Assembly (NCBI GenBank): GCA_036787955.1
Contig: DAIQOI010000005.1
Coordinates: 1 to 64,000 of the forward strand
Source: UBA2336 sp036787955
GTDB lineage: Bacteria > Bacteroidota > Bacteroidia > Cytophagales > Cyclobacteriaceae
Reading direction: 5' to 3'
DNA length: 64,000 nucleotides
Below are positions 8,288-16,866 of the stretch, in pieces (position 1 is the stretch's first letter; the number at the start of each line of letters is the position of its first letter). The notes beneath the pieces are model-generated. The model was not told the DNA's origin. It made no database searches and worked only from the letters and a program-made list of their open reading frames with translations. A program made the translations under genes and the position numbers.

Positions 8288-10702
8288 ATGACCATATCCT
8301 ACAACTGGCTGAAAGAATACATCCACCTGCCCGAACCACCCGAAGAAGTGGCGCGCATATTAACCAGCACCGGCCTGGAAGTAGAAGGCATCGAGCCTTT
8401 TCACACCATCAAAGGCAATCTCGAAGGACTGGTGATTGGCCAGGTGCTTACCTGTGTTAAACATCCCAATGCCGATAAACTTTCGCTCACTACCGTAGAT
8501 GCCGGTACCGGCAAGCCCCTGCACATTGTATGTGGCGCTCCCAATGTGGCGGCCGGCCAAAAAGTTGTTGTTGCCCTTCCGGGTACAACCCTGCATCCCT
8601 TCAAAGGTGAACCCTTCACCATCAGAACCGCCAAAATACGCGGTGAAATATCGGAAGGAATGATTTGTGCCGAAGATGAAATCGGTTTATCGGACAACCA
8701 CCAGGGCATCATGGTGCTGAACACCACCCTGCCCAACGGCACACCCGTGGCCCAATTGTTCAAGCCGTATTCGGACTTTCGCATTGAAATCGGGCTTACC
8801 CCCAACCGGGCCGATGCCGCCTCCCACATCGGTGTGGCGCGCGACCTGAAAGCCGTTCTTAATCGCGACCTGCTGTGGCCATCGGTCGATGCCTTTGCAG
8901 TTGATAATGAATCTTATCCCATTCGGATAACCATTCAAAACCCGCAGGCATGCATCCGCTATTCGGGCGTAACCATCAGCGATGTAAAGGTTAGCGAATC
9001 GCCCGACTGGCTGAAAAACAAACTGCTAGCCATCGGCCTTACACCCATCAACAACATTGTTGATATCACCAACTTTGTGCTGCACGAAACCGGCCAGCCC
9101 TTACATGCCTTCGATGCCGGTGCCATTGCCGGAAAGCACATCATCGTTAAAACCCTGAAGGAAGGAACACCGTTCGTTACCCTTGACGGGAAAGAGCGTA
9201 GGCTCACCGCCAACGACCTGATGATATGCGATGAAGAAAAAGGTCTTTGCATAGCAGGCGTATTTGGCGGCAAGCACTCAGGCATTACCGAAACCACCAC
9301 CCATGTATTTCTGGAAAGTGCCTGCTTCTCGCCTGCGTACGTGCGCAAAACCGTTATGCACCACGGCCTGAAAACCGATGCTGCCTTCCGCTTCGAACGC
9401 GGCACCGATCCGAACATCACCGTGTATGCCCTGAAACGCGCAGCCATGCTGATAAAAGAAATTGCAGGCGGCACCATCTCGTCCGAAATCACCGATGTGT
9501 ATCCGCATCCCGTTCCGAACCGCATCATCCCCGTTAAAGACAAAAACGTTAACCGCCTCATCGGCAAAGTAATTCCCCGCGAAGAAGCGTTTGCCATCTT
9601 AAAACGACTGGATATCGACATTACAGAAGCTGCATCAGAAAGTTATACTGTAAGCATACCACCTTACCGCGTAGATGTACTACAGGAAGCCGATGTAATA
9701 GAAGAGATACTGCGCATCCATGGCTTCGACAACATTGCGCTGAAGGCGCATACCTCCAGCGGCTACCTGTCGGAATTTCCGGTTAACAGTCCCGACAAAT
9801 TCCGGAAGGCGATTGGCGAAATGCTGGCCGGTAATGGCTTTTATGAAATATGGACCAACTCGCTTACGCAGATAGCCTGGCAGCAGAAGCTCAATCTGGA
9901 TTTTGGCAGCGAGCCCGTGGAGATCCTCAACAAACTCAGTGAAGACCAGGGCATTCTTCGGCAGACCCTGCTTTTTACCGGCCTGGAAGTGTGTGCCTAC
10001 AACATCAACCGCAAGCAGAAAGACCTCAAACTGTTTGAGTTCGGAAAAATTTATGGTAAAAAGGCCGGTAAGTACTTCGAGGAAGAGCGGCTTGCGCTGT
10101 ACCTCACCGGCCTTACCGAAGCAGAGAACTGGCAGCGGCCACCGCGCATGGCAAGCTGGTACGATCTGGCTCAGCACGTTCACGATGTACTTGAAAAAAT
10201 CGGGGTTCGTGAGGTGCGCCAGCGTGAAATCAATGACGCACGTTTTGAATACGGCATTGAGTTATCCACAAAACATGCACCCTTGGGCGTTGCCGGCAAG
10301 GTAAACCCGGCTATCTTAAAATATTTGGGTATTAAACAGCCAGTACTTTATGCCGAACTGAATAGCGCCTTGCTTTTCCGGCATGCAAATCCTATGTTCG
10401 TGTTCAGGGAGGTGCCCCGCTTCCCCGAAGTAAGGCGCGACCTGTCGCTGGTACTTGATAAGCACGTGAAGTTTGAAGCGATTCAGGACCTTATTTTCGG
10501 CACCGAAAACCGGCTGATAAAAGAAATACTGGTTTTTGACGTGTACGAGGGCGAAAAAATTCCGCAAGGGAAAAAGGCTTACGCGCTCGGTTTCATTCTG
10601 CAGGATGAAACCAAAACCCTGACGGACGAAGAAATAGACCAAACCATGCAGCGCCTGATGCATGCCTGCGAGCAGCAACTGGGCGCTGTAATTCGAAAAT
10701 AA
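8288..10702 (+). CDS. pheT: phenylalanine-tRNA ligase beta subunit
   Basis: 804 residues. The start at 8288 (MTISYNWLKEYIHLPEPPEE) is the family start; the open frame before it runs through the promoter. Domains in order: tRNA-binding OB fold (about 40-150, with VIGQVLTCVKHPNADKLSLT), B3/B4 editing domain (about 215-390, with GQPLHAFDAGAI and FRFERGTDPN), B5 domain, catalytic-like core and the C-terminal anticodon-binding FDX-ACB domain (FPEVRRDLSLVLD to the end). It pairs with PheS, which is not in this window, to charge tRNA-Phe in the cytoplasm. Confidence 0.98.
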   Translation: MTISYNWLKEYIHLPEPPEEVARILTSTGLEVEGIEPFHTIKGNLEGLVIGQVLTCVKHPNADKLSLTTVDAGTGKPLHIVCGAPNVAAGQKVVVALPGTTLHPFKGEPFTIRTAKIRGEISEGMICAEDEIGLSDNHQGIMVLNTTLPNGTPVAQLFKPYSDFRIEIGLTPNRADAASHIGVARDLKAVLNRDLLWPSVDAFAVDNESYPIRITIQNPQACIRYSGVTISDVKVSESPDWLKNKLLAIGLTPINNIVDITNFVLHETGQPLHAFDAGAIAGKHIIVKTLKEGTPFVTLDGKERRLTANDLMICDEEKGLCIAGVFGGKHSGITETTTHVFLESACFSPAYVRKTVMHHGLKTDAAFRFERGTDPNITVYALKRAAMLIKEIAGGTISSEITDVYPHPVPNRIIPVKDKNVNRLIGKVIPREEAFAILKRLDIDITEAASESYTVSIPPYRVDVLQEADVIEEILRIHGFDNIALKAHTSSGYLSEFPVNSPDKFRKAIGEMLAGNGFYEIWTNSLTQIAWQQKLNLDFGSEPVEILNKLSEDQGILRQTLLFTGLEVCAYNINRKQKDLKLFEFGKIYGKKAGKYFEEERLALYLTGLTEAENWQRPPRMASWYDLAQHVHDVLEKIGVREVRQREINDARFEYGIELSTKHAPLGVAGKVNPAILKYLGIKQPVLYAELNSALLFRHANPMFVFREVPRFPEVRRDLSLVLDKHVKFEAIQDLIFGTENRLIKEILVFDVYEGEKIPQGKKAYALGFILQDETKTLTDEEIDQTMQRLMHACEQQLGAVIRK

Positions 10703-10709
10703 AAACCGC

Positions 10710-11006
10710 ATGGATCAGGAAATTATAAAAACCCACTTTACCGCGCTGGAACGGAAGATAGCGGTACTGGTTAACGAACATAAACGCCTGAAGGACGAAA
10801 TACGCCGGCTAAAGACCGAGAACCTGGAGCTGCGCCATTTGCTGGGCAGCCGGGAAGAACAACTGGAGTATTTCAGAAATCAGGCAAAAATCGCTAAACT
10901 TGTCGACAATTTACGTTCGGAAGACGGAAGCACTTCGGAATTAAAGAAAAAAGTTGACGACTATATCAGGGAAATCGACAGATGTATAGCGTATTTAAGC
11001 CGATAA
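10710..11006 (+). CDS. short coiled-coil protein next to zapA
   Basis: 98 residues with no family I can name with certainty. Residues 8-65 form a coiled coil (LERKIAVLVNEHKRLKDEIR and then a Leu/Glu-rich heptad run), the tail has DDYIREIDRCIAYLSR. It begins 8 bases after pheT and ends 18 bases before zapA. A short coiled-coil gene in just this place is common in Bacteroidota, and in size and build it resembles ZapB-type division factors, so a role alongside ZapA at the division ring is a reasonable but unproven guess. Confidence 0.8.
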   Translation: MDQEIIKTHFTALERKIAVLVNEHKRLKDEIRRLKTENLELRHLLGSREEQLEYFRNQAKIAKLVDNLRSEDGSTSELKKKVDDYIREIDRCIAYLSR

Positions 11007-11023
11007 ACCTGTAAGCCGAAAAG

Positions 11024-11311
11024 ATGGAAGAATTGTCCATACGTATAAAAATAGCCGACCGCGAGTACCCTATGAAGGTTAAACCTCAGGATGAAGAAAA
11101 GGTTAGACTGGCGGGCCGGCTAATCAACGAACGCATAGCAGCTTACAGAAACCAGTTCGGCATAGAAGATAAACAGGACTTACTGGCCATGGTGGCCTTC
11201 GACAGCCTGGTAGAAAAAATGACTTCCGAAGAGAAGCAGCATGCATTCGACCAGGCGCTCATGGAAAAAGTAAACCACCTGAGCAACCTCGTTTCCCAGT
11301 CCATTCTTTAA
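11024..11311 (+). CDS. zapA: cell division protein ZapA
   Basis: 95 residues starting MEELSIRIKIADREYPMKVK, the ZapA beta-hairpin head, followed by RLINERIAAYRNQFGIEDKQ and DLLAMVAFDSLVEKM that lead into the dimerising coiled coil. ZapA cross-links FtsZ filaments at the division site. It lies between the coiled-coil gene and rny in one direction with short gaps, an arrangement frequent in Bacteroidota. Confidence 0.92.
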   Translation: MEELSIRIKIADREYPMKVKPQDEEKVRLAGRLINERIAAYRNQFGIEDKQDLLAMVAFDSLVEKMTSEEKQHAFDQALMEKVNHLSNLVSQSIL

Positions 11312-11361
11312 TCCGCCTCCGCCCGTTCCGGACAAGTGTTTCACTTTAAACGCTTTGTGAT

Positions 11362-12939
11362 ATGGGCGAACACAGTTTGATATGGGTAGTTACCGGCATA
11401 GCCGCCATGGCTACCACCGGATTAAGCTTTCTTTTCGGACACCTTCTTTATAAACGCAAACTGAAGCGCCGGCAGCAGGAACTGGAACAAAAAGCCCAGC
11501 TCATCCTGAAGGAAGCCGAAATTGCTGCCGAAAACCTGAAGAAGGACAAAATTCTTGAGGCCAAGGAGAAAATCCTCAAAATGAAAACCGAGTTTGAGGA
11601 AGAGGCCAACCGCAAAAAAAACCTCATCATCAGCAACGAGCAAAAGGTAAAGCAGCGCGAACAGCAGGTAAGCCGCGAACTGGAGCAGGTAAAACGCAAG
11701 GAAGCCGAGCTGAACGAATTGCAGCAAAACCTGCAGCAACAACTGGAAATCGTAAAGAAACGCAGGGAAGAGCAGGAAAAATTCAACCAGCAGAAAATAC
11801 AGATACTGGAAAACATTTCGCGCCTCACAGCCGAAGAGGCGCGCGAGCAGCTCATTGCCTCGCTGAAGGAAGAAGCACAGGCGCGGGCTTCTGCCTACAT
11901 TAAAGACATCATGGAGCAGGCCAAGATCACCGCCACCAAAGAGGCAAAGAAGATTGTGGTGGAGGCCATCCAGCGCACCGCCACCGAACACGCCATCGAA
12001 AACTGTGTGTCGGTGTTTAACCTGGAAAGCGATGACATCAAAGGAAAAATCATAGGCCGGGAAGGGCGCAACATCCGCACCCTCGAAGCCGCCACCGGTG
12101 TAGAGCTGATTGTAGACGATACCCCCGAAGCCATCATCATCTCGGGCTTTGACCCGGTGAGGCGCGAAATTGCCCGGCTCTCGTTGCACCGCCTCGTACA
12201 GGACGGCCGCATACACCCTGCGCGCATTGAAGAAATCGTGGCCAAGACCACCAAAAACATCGAAGACGAAATTGTGGAGATTGGCGAGCGCACCGTTATT
12301 GAACTGGGCATCCACGGCATGCACCCCGAACTGGTGAAACTGGTAGGCCGCATGCGCTACCGCTCCTCGTACGGGCAAAACCTGTTGCAGCACTCGCGCG
12401 AAGTGGCCAACCTGTGCGCCATCATGGCGGCCGAACTGGGCCTGAACGTAAAGCAAGCCAAACGCGCCGGGTTGCTACACGACATCGGCAAAGTATGGCC
12501 CGAAGAACTGGAAAAGCCCCATGCGCTGGTGGGCATGGAACTGGCCCAGAAATACAAAGAACACCCCGTGGTGTGCAACGCCATAGGCGCCCACCACGAT
12601 GAAATAGAAATGACCAGCCTCATCGCGCCCATCGTGCAGGCATGCGATGCCGTGAGCGGTGCACGACCAGGGGCAAGACGCGAGGTGATTGAGCAATACA
12701 TCAAGCGGCTGAAAGACCTGGAGGAACTGGGCATGAGTTTCGAAGGTGTGGAGAAGTGCTATGCCATTCAGGCCGGCCGCGAGCTGCGCGTAATACTGGA
12801 TGCCGAAAAGGTAAGCGATGAGCGCGCCAGCCAGCTGAGTTTTGAAATCTCACAGAAAATTGAACGCGACATGCAGTACCCGGGGCAGATAAAGGTTACC
12901 GTTATCCGCGAGAAGCGCAGTGTGGCTTATGCCAAATGA
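11362..12939 (+). CDS. rny: ribonuclease Y
   Basis: 525 residues. An N-terminal membrane anchor (about 7-28) is followed by a long Glu/Lys/Gln coiled coil (to about 195), a KH RNA-binding domain with IIGREGRNIRTLEAATGVEL, and an HD domain with the metal pair His373-Asp374 in LLHDIGKVW and the later AIGAHHDEIE. It is a membrane-tethered endoribonuclease that starts mRNA decay. Length and order of domains match the family. The antisense strand is open over long distances only because of the Glu/Lys-rich codons of the coiled coil. Confidence 0.97.
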   Translation: MGEHSLIWVVTGIAAMATTGLSFLFGHLLYKRKLKRRQQELEQKAQLILKEAEIAAENLKKDKILEAKEKILKMKTEFEEEANRKKNLIISNEQKVKQREQQVSRELEQVKRKEAELNELQQNLQQQLEIVKKRREEQEKFNQQKIQILENISRLTAEEAREQLIASLKEEAQARASAYIKDIMEQAKITATKEAKKIVVEAIQRTATEHAIENCVSVFNLESDDIKGKIIGREGRNIRTLEAATGVELIVDDTPEAIIISGFDPVRREIARLSLHRLVQDGRIHPARIEEIVAKTTKNIEDEIVEIGERTVIELGIHGMHPELVKLVGRMRYRSSYGQNLLQHSREVANLCAIMAAELGLNVKQAKRAGLLHDIGKVWPEELEKPHALVGMELAQKYKEHPVVCNAIGAHHDEIEMTSLIAPIVQACDAVSGARPGARREVIEQYIKRLKDLEELGMSFEGVEKCYAIQAGRELRVILDAEKVSDERASQLSFEISQKIERDMQYPGQIKVTVIREKRSVAYAK

Positions 12940-12940
12940 C

Positions 12941-13057
12941 ATGGAGCGCCCCGCGATGGTCAGGGCTATGAACAATAGTCGTTATTACGATATGGACCGA
13001 CCGGGCGACCCTGGCTATTTTTTGGCCTTGAAGGGGTTTAAGCTGGAGAGATATTGA
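12941..13057 (+). other. possible 38-codon ORF after rny
   Basis: An ATG one base past the rny stop opens 38 codons with a protein-like composition (DRPGDPGYFLALKGFKLERY near the end). I cannot assign it; it may be a tail of a lost gene or chance. It lies between rny and the beta-barrel remnant. Confidence 0.2.
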
Positions 13058-13091
13058 AAATATTGAATCAGTAAAGACCACGCCATAAACA

Positions 13092-13124
13092 GTGTCCTTC
13101 AGTTACAGGCTATCTGGCCGCTAA
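13092..13124 (+). pseudogene. 3' remnant of an outer membrane beta-barrel gene
   Basis: The plus strand reads VSFSYRLSGR and stops at 13122-13124; an in-frame stop lies two codons upstream. The intact barrel protein at 1408-2049 ends VAGYRLSGR. The last 16 coding bases agree at 13 positions, and the following 11-base spacer and the bestrophin tail are also similar to the 2.05-2.13 kb region, which supports common origin of the whole junction rather than chance. Confidence 0.55.
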
Positions 13125-13135
13125 CGAAGTTTTCG

Positions 13136-13912
13136 TTAATCCATCAGTTCAACAATCTCCCGGTCATCAATACGGATATCATCTTCACCTACCTCATCAA
13201 ACGGATGCTCAAGATGATCCTGGATGTTGTCCAGACTCACAAGGATAAAGCTGTACAGCACCGGCATAACATACTCCAACTGGGCCGAGTAATCATCGAA
13301 CGTGCTGGCAAAGTAAGGTCCGTAGATTATCGGAAAAATGTAAATAAACACCTTGCTGTAAGCGCGCAGGGTTACAGGCGTGCGGTAGGCATGAATGATC
13401 TTCAGGTTATCGAAGGCGATGATCATTTTGCTTACATACTGGCTCACCCGCGATATCTCCCCGCTTTGCACCCCGAAGTAGCGCAACTCCATGGTAAGTT
13501 TCGACAACTCGGAAAACAACCTGTAGATCTCACTTTCATTTTTTTGCCAGGCCGTGCGCTGGGTGGATAAAAACATCGTACGCATCAGTTGCGTAAGGTC
13601 GGCTATAAGTTTGCGTGCACGCTGCGGCAGGTCGTTGCTCTTGTCGGCTGTCCAGTCGCGTGTTGCGTAATATAACGCGATAGCATGTCCTTTGAAATCC
13701 GAGAGGCGCTGCAGGGCCGTTTCCCTGCGGTTGTAAGCCGAGCCGATGGAAAACACTACGGGAAACACAATGGCCACGCCTACCAGCATATCGGGAAACT
13801 TAGCCGTGAGGCCGAAATGAAAGCATACATACGTAGAAACTACTGAAAGCACAGTAACGATAAGGGTTTTGTAATTGATGATGAGAAAAAAACTGGACAG
13901 CACCCGTTTCAT
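13136..13912 (-). CDS. bestrophin-like (UPF0187-type) membrane protein
   Basis: 258 residues. Two hydrophobic segments near the start (ILIVTVLSVVSTYV-like region at about 14-32 and ADMLVGVAIVFPVVFSIG region at about 40-60) and one pair near residues 190-235 fit the four-helix bestrophin layout, as does the end: VSLDNIQDHLEHPFDEVGED, then an acidic stretch. Bestrophins are pentameric channels; bacterial ones conduct cations or anions depending on pore residues. The phrase with RETALQRLSDF and the C-terminal HPFD motif are the best family hints. The gene converges with a barrel remnant, and a remnant of a paralogue lies at 2.1 kb. Confidence 0.7.
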   Translation of the reverse strand: MKRVLSSFFLIINYKTLIVTVLSVVSTYVCFHFGLTAKFPDMLVGVAIVFPVVFSIGSAYNRRETALQRLSDFKGHAIALYYATRDWTADKSNDLPQRARKLIADLTQLMRTMFLSTQRTAWQKNESEIYRLFSELSKLTMELRYFGVQSGEISRVSQYVSKMIIAFDNLKIIHAYRTPVTLRAYSKVFIYIFPIIYGPYFASTFDDYSAQLEYVMPVLYSFILVSLDNIQDHLEHPFDEVGEDDIRIDDREIVELMD

Positions 13913-13989
13913 GGCCGGAAGTTTTGGCCGAATATGGCGAAACGGGGCATATTAACAAATGATGAAGCGCAGATTAACGGAATATTATG

Positions 13990-15222
13990 CTAATCTTCCA
14001 GCACTTCCACCTCTACCCGTACGTTTCTGCGCGCATGAACACCGTGTCGGTCGTACAGCGGCCGCCTGCCACCCCAGGCTTTGATTTCAATCCGATCGCC
14101 GGAAATACCGTTGGCCATCAGGTATTCTTTGATGGTTTGAGCCCTTTCATAGGAAAGATCTTTGGCTGATCCTATTCTTTCACGCGCACCGGCCAGTGAA
14201 AAGAAATTTTTATCCGGTCCGAGGTATATGATTTTGCCGTGATAATTTCCGTTGGTATGCCCATGCAGCCGGATGCGGTAACGCGGGTTCTCCTTCATCA
14301 TCTCCAGTAACTGTGTGAGCTCATATTTAGACTCCGGCATCATAATAGCTGCATCGTTGAAAAAATATACGTTGTATAACGTTGCCACATCACCTTTGCG
14401 GTAGCGCACCATATCAAATAAAACCGCAAGGGTGGTTCCCATCAAATCAATATGTGGCTTTACGGTATCTTTCAGGGGAAGCGGATAGTTAATCTCAACC
14501 TGTTGTTTGCGGTATCCGAATACTTCGGCTATGAGCGTCAACCGGCCAGACTGTGTTTTCGGATCGGGCAACATCAGGTACTCATTGCCCTTTACTTTTG
14601 TAATAAGGCGGTTGCGTTCGGTGTCTATCACCTGTACTTCTCCGTCAATCACCCGGTTTGTAGTGGCATCAAAAAGACTGATAAACACTTCGGTATTGCC
14701 CAAAGTCATCACAGGGTGCTGAATGATTTTTTCTTCCCTTTCTTCAAGGGCAGGTACTTCTTCCGGTTCAGGTTTAACAGCCTTGTCTTCAGCAGCAGGA
14801 ATTTCTTCCGGTTCAGGTTGTGCCAAAGGTTGCGGCTTTTGTACGAGCTGCGGACTTACTGCCGGTTGGCTGGACGGCCCCGGCTGTGGCGCAATTACAC
14901 CGGATACCACCCGAACCCATGCATCGGTAAACCTTCCCTGGTCGCGCACTTTTTTCATCTCTACCAGCGAAGACCTTAAATCGGTGTGGTAACTCAGGTA
15001 AACAAAGTAAAGATTTTTTTGTGTGTTAAATCCGTATTGTGCCGTAAACCCGGTGTCTTGTAATTGCTTTGTAAAACGGCTGGCATAATCTTCCCTGGTT
15101 GCAGCATACGCTGCCACCACTACATAATAACCAGGTTCCAGTTCCGATCCGTTTGCCGGTTGCGAATAGCCGTCCATGGCCGCCCATGCCAGAAATAAAG
15201 CCAGCAACAAGACAGATTTCAT
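13990..15222 (-). CDS. SPOR-like and OmpA-domain cell envelope protein
   Basis: 410 residues with signal peptide (MKSVLLLALFLAWAAMDGYS). Residues about 30-110 look like a SPOR fold (GYYVVVAAYAATREDYASRF, later NLYFVYLSYHTDLRS), which binds denuded peptidoglycan. A Pro/Glu-rich linker (about 115-170, two near-repeats of KPEPEEVPA type) separates it from a beta domain (about 175-270) and a C-terminal OmpA domain with YRIRLHGHTNGNYHGK, LSYERAQTIKEYLMANGI and ARRNVRVEVEVLED, the peptidoglycan-anchoring motif. It probably tethers the outer membrane to the wall. It stands alone between the bestrophin-like gene and a glycosyltransferase on the same strand. Confidence 0.87.
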   Translation of the reverse strand: MKSVLLLALFLAWAAMDGYSQPANGSELEPGYYVVVAAYAATREDYASRFTKQLQDTGFTAQYGFNTQKNLYFVYLSYHTDLRSSLVEMKKVRDQGRFTDAWVRVVSGVIAPQPGPSSQPAVSPQLVQKPQPLAQPEPEEIPAAEDKAVKPEPEEVPALEEREEKIIQHPVMTLGNTEVFISLFDATTNRVIDGEVQVIDTERNRLITKVKGNEYLMLPDPKTQSGRLTLIAEVFGYRKQQVEINYPLPLKDTVKPHIDLMGTTLAVLFDMVRYRKGDVATLYNVYFFNDAAIMMPESKYELTQLLEMMKENPRYRIRLHGHTNGNYHGKIIYLGPDKNFFSLAGARERIGSAKDLSYERAQTIKEYLMANGISGDRIEIKAWGGRRPLYDRHGVHARRNVRVEVEVLED

Positions 15223-15299
15223 GAAAGATTTGGTTCAGGTTTTGGTCAATATTGAACAAAAAAATGGTAAAATCAAAATAATCAGCGGGTTTTGACTGC

Positions 15300-16286
15300 T
15301 TATCCCCTTCTGTTTAAGATGTAAGATTTAACCCATTCCGTTAGAAAGCCATAGCCGTAACCCGTAAGCTGAACAAGGGTTGCCGGCACGGAGAGCAATG
15401 CAACCGCCAAACTAGAAGTTGTGGTAAAAGCTTTCCATGCCACGGTTATCAGAAACATCATCAGCAAAATGAAAGCAATTGCAAACAGGGCTCTATCGAA
15501 GATCAGCATCACCAGCATGCCGGTTAGTCCGGCCAGAAACAGAGCAGGCAGCCAGTGTACAGCTTTTATCGCTCCGGCATGGGCAACTGCTACCTGCACA
15601 CGGCCCCTGCCAAAGTTGGCCACCTGCCTGAAAAACTGACTCAGTGTTGTTCTGCGCTTATGATAAACGAAAGCATCTTTTATTAACGCTATCCGGAAAC
15701 CTGCCTTGCGCATACGAATGCTCAGCTCTATGTCTTCGGCCAACCGCGAAAACCGGAAGCCACCTGTTGCTTCCCACACCTTGCGCGAAATGCCCATGTT
15801 AAAGCTGCGGGGCTGGAAGTTTTCTTCATGCCCACTGCCCCGTATACCACCTGTGGTAACACCTGCCGACATGGTAAAGGCCATGGCCTGCTGCAGCGGT
15901 GTAAATGACGGATGCCCCTGATCAGGACCACCCCAGGCATCAAACGGATCTTTATGCAGGGCCTGGTTTACCACCTCCAGATAATGGGCAGGCACTATGC
16001 AATCGGAATCAAACACCACAAAATATTCTCCGCGTGCATGCTCAAAGCCCAGATTACGGCTTGGCCCGGGACCCGAGTTGGGTTTAAACAAATACTGTAT
16101 GTGCAACTTGTCGCTGAACTGCTGCACCACCTCATCGCTGCGCACCGTTGAGCCGTCGTCTACCACCAGCACTTCAAAGTTGGTATAGGTTTGCCGGGCG
16201 AGGCTTTCCAGCAATTCGCGCAACTCTTCCGGCCGGTTGTATACAGGGATGATGATGGAAAACTTTGGCACAGGCTGCATGCGCAA
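15300..16286 (-). CDS. family 2 glycosyltransferase with C-terminal membrane helices
   Basis: 328 residues. The GT-A domain opens with FSIIIPVYNRPEELRELLES and VLVVDDGS, carries the nucleotide-sugar DxD-like FDSDCIVPAHYLE near residue 95, and the acceptor-side motif LAEDIELSIRMRKAGFRIAL near 180. Two hydrophobic helices follow (about 230-300). It should add a sugar to a lipid- or envelope-linked acceptor at the cytoplasmic face of the inner membrane; the sugar is not predictable. It is divergent from the secreted protein gene at 16354. Confidence 0.88.
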   Translation of the reverse strand: MRMQPVPKFSIIIPVYNRPEELRELLESLARQTYTNFEVLVVDDGSTVRSDEVVQQFSDKLHIQYLFKPNSGPGPSRNLGFEHARGEYFVVFDSDCIVPAHYLEVVNQALHKDPFDAWGGPDQGHPSFTPLQQAMAFTMSAGVTTGGIRGSGHEENFQPRSFNMGISRKVWEATGGFRFSRLAEDIELSIRMRKAGFRIALIKDAFVYHKRRTTLSQFFRQVANFGRGRVQVAVAHAGAIKAVHWLPALFLAGLTGMLVMLIFDRALFAIAFILLMMFLITVAWKAFTTTSSLAVALLSVPATLVQLTGYGYGFLTEWVKSYILNRRG

Positions 16287-16353
16287 ATGTAAGCAGGATG
16301 AATGGTTTCGCTGATGTGGCAGGATTTGCTACCTTCCGCGCAAAATAACCGCC

Positions 16354-16866
16354 ATGAAGAGATTACTCTATCTGCTGCCCGTTTTTATTTTATCGGCTCG
16401 TGCACAGTCGCCTTATCAGGCCGATGTGCAGTCGGTTGATGCCATTATCAGTGCCCTTTATGGCGTCATTTCCGGTGGCCCGGGCGAAACCCGCAACTGG
16501 GAACGGTTTAAATTTTTGTTTGCGCCCGAGGCCCGGCTTATTCCCACGGTTAAAAATCAACAAGGACAACCTGCACTACGCACCCTAAGCCCGGAACAAT
16601 ATGTTGAGTTGTTCGGCAGCCGCGTACCCACAGGTTTTTATGAACGCGAGTTGCACCGTGTAACCGAACAGTTTGGTACGGTTACGCATTTGTTCAGCAC
16701 CTACGAAACCCGCGACACAGCCGATGGCCCCGTAACCAACCGGGGCATCAACAGCATCCAGTTGTTTTACGATGGCTCGCGTTATTACATCGTAACCATA
16801 TTCTGGTGTGCCGAAAGCATGGGATTTATTTTGCCTGAGAAGTATTTGAAAACCGTTAAAAAATGA
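16354..16866 (+). CDS. secreted NTF2/SnoaL-like protein
   Basis: 170 residues with a signal peptide (MKRLLYLLPVFILSARA, then QS). The mature part fits a cone-shaped NTF2-like fold: long first helix (QSVDAIISALYGVISG), a WERFKFLFAPEARLIPTV turn, then strands with HRVTEQFGTVTHLFSTYETR and RYYIVTIFWCAE. Such domains bind small hydrophobic compounds or act as scaffolds; no catalytic set is obvious. The stop overlaps the M20 hydrolase start by four bases (ATGA), so the two are co-translated and may share a pathway. Confidence 0.8.
   Translation: MKRLLYLLPVFILSARAQSPYQADVQSVDAIISALYGVISGGPGETRNWERFKFLFAPEARLIPTVKNQQGQPALRTLSPEQYVELFGSRVPTGFYERELHRVTEQFGTVTHLFSTYETRDTADGPVTNRGINSIQLFYDGSRYYIVTIFWCAESMGFILPEKYLKTVKK

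Noticed and set aside
11422..12456. 344-codon open frame on the minus strand inside rny
   Set aside because: It is the shadow of a Glu/Lys/Gln-rich coiled coil; the plus strand encodes an unmistakable ribonuclease Y.
12958..13022. GC-rich stretch after rny ending in a T run, looked at as a terminator
   Set aside because: The candidate arms (ggtcaggg and ccctggc) do not pair well enough.
13136..13912. assignment as a plain hypothetical membrane protein
   Set aside because: The HPFD end and helix layout favour bestrophin-like, although this remains a moderate call.
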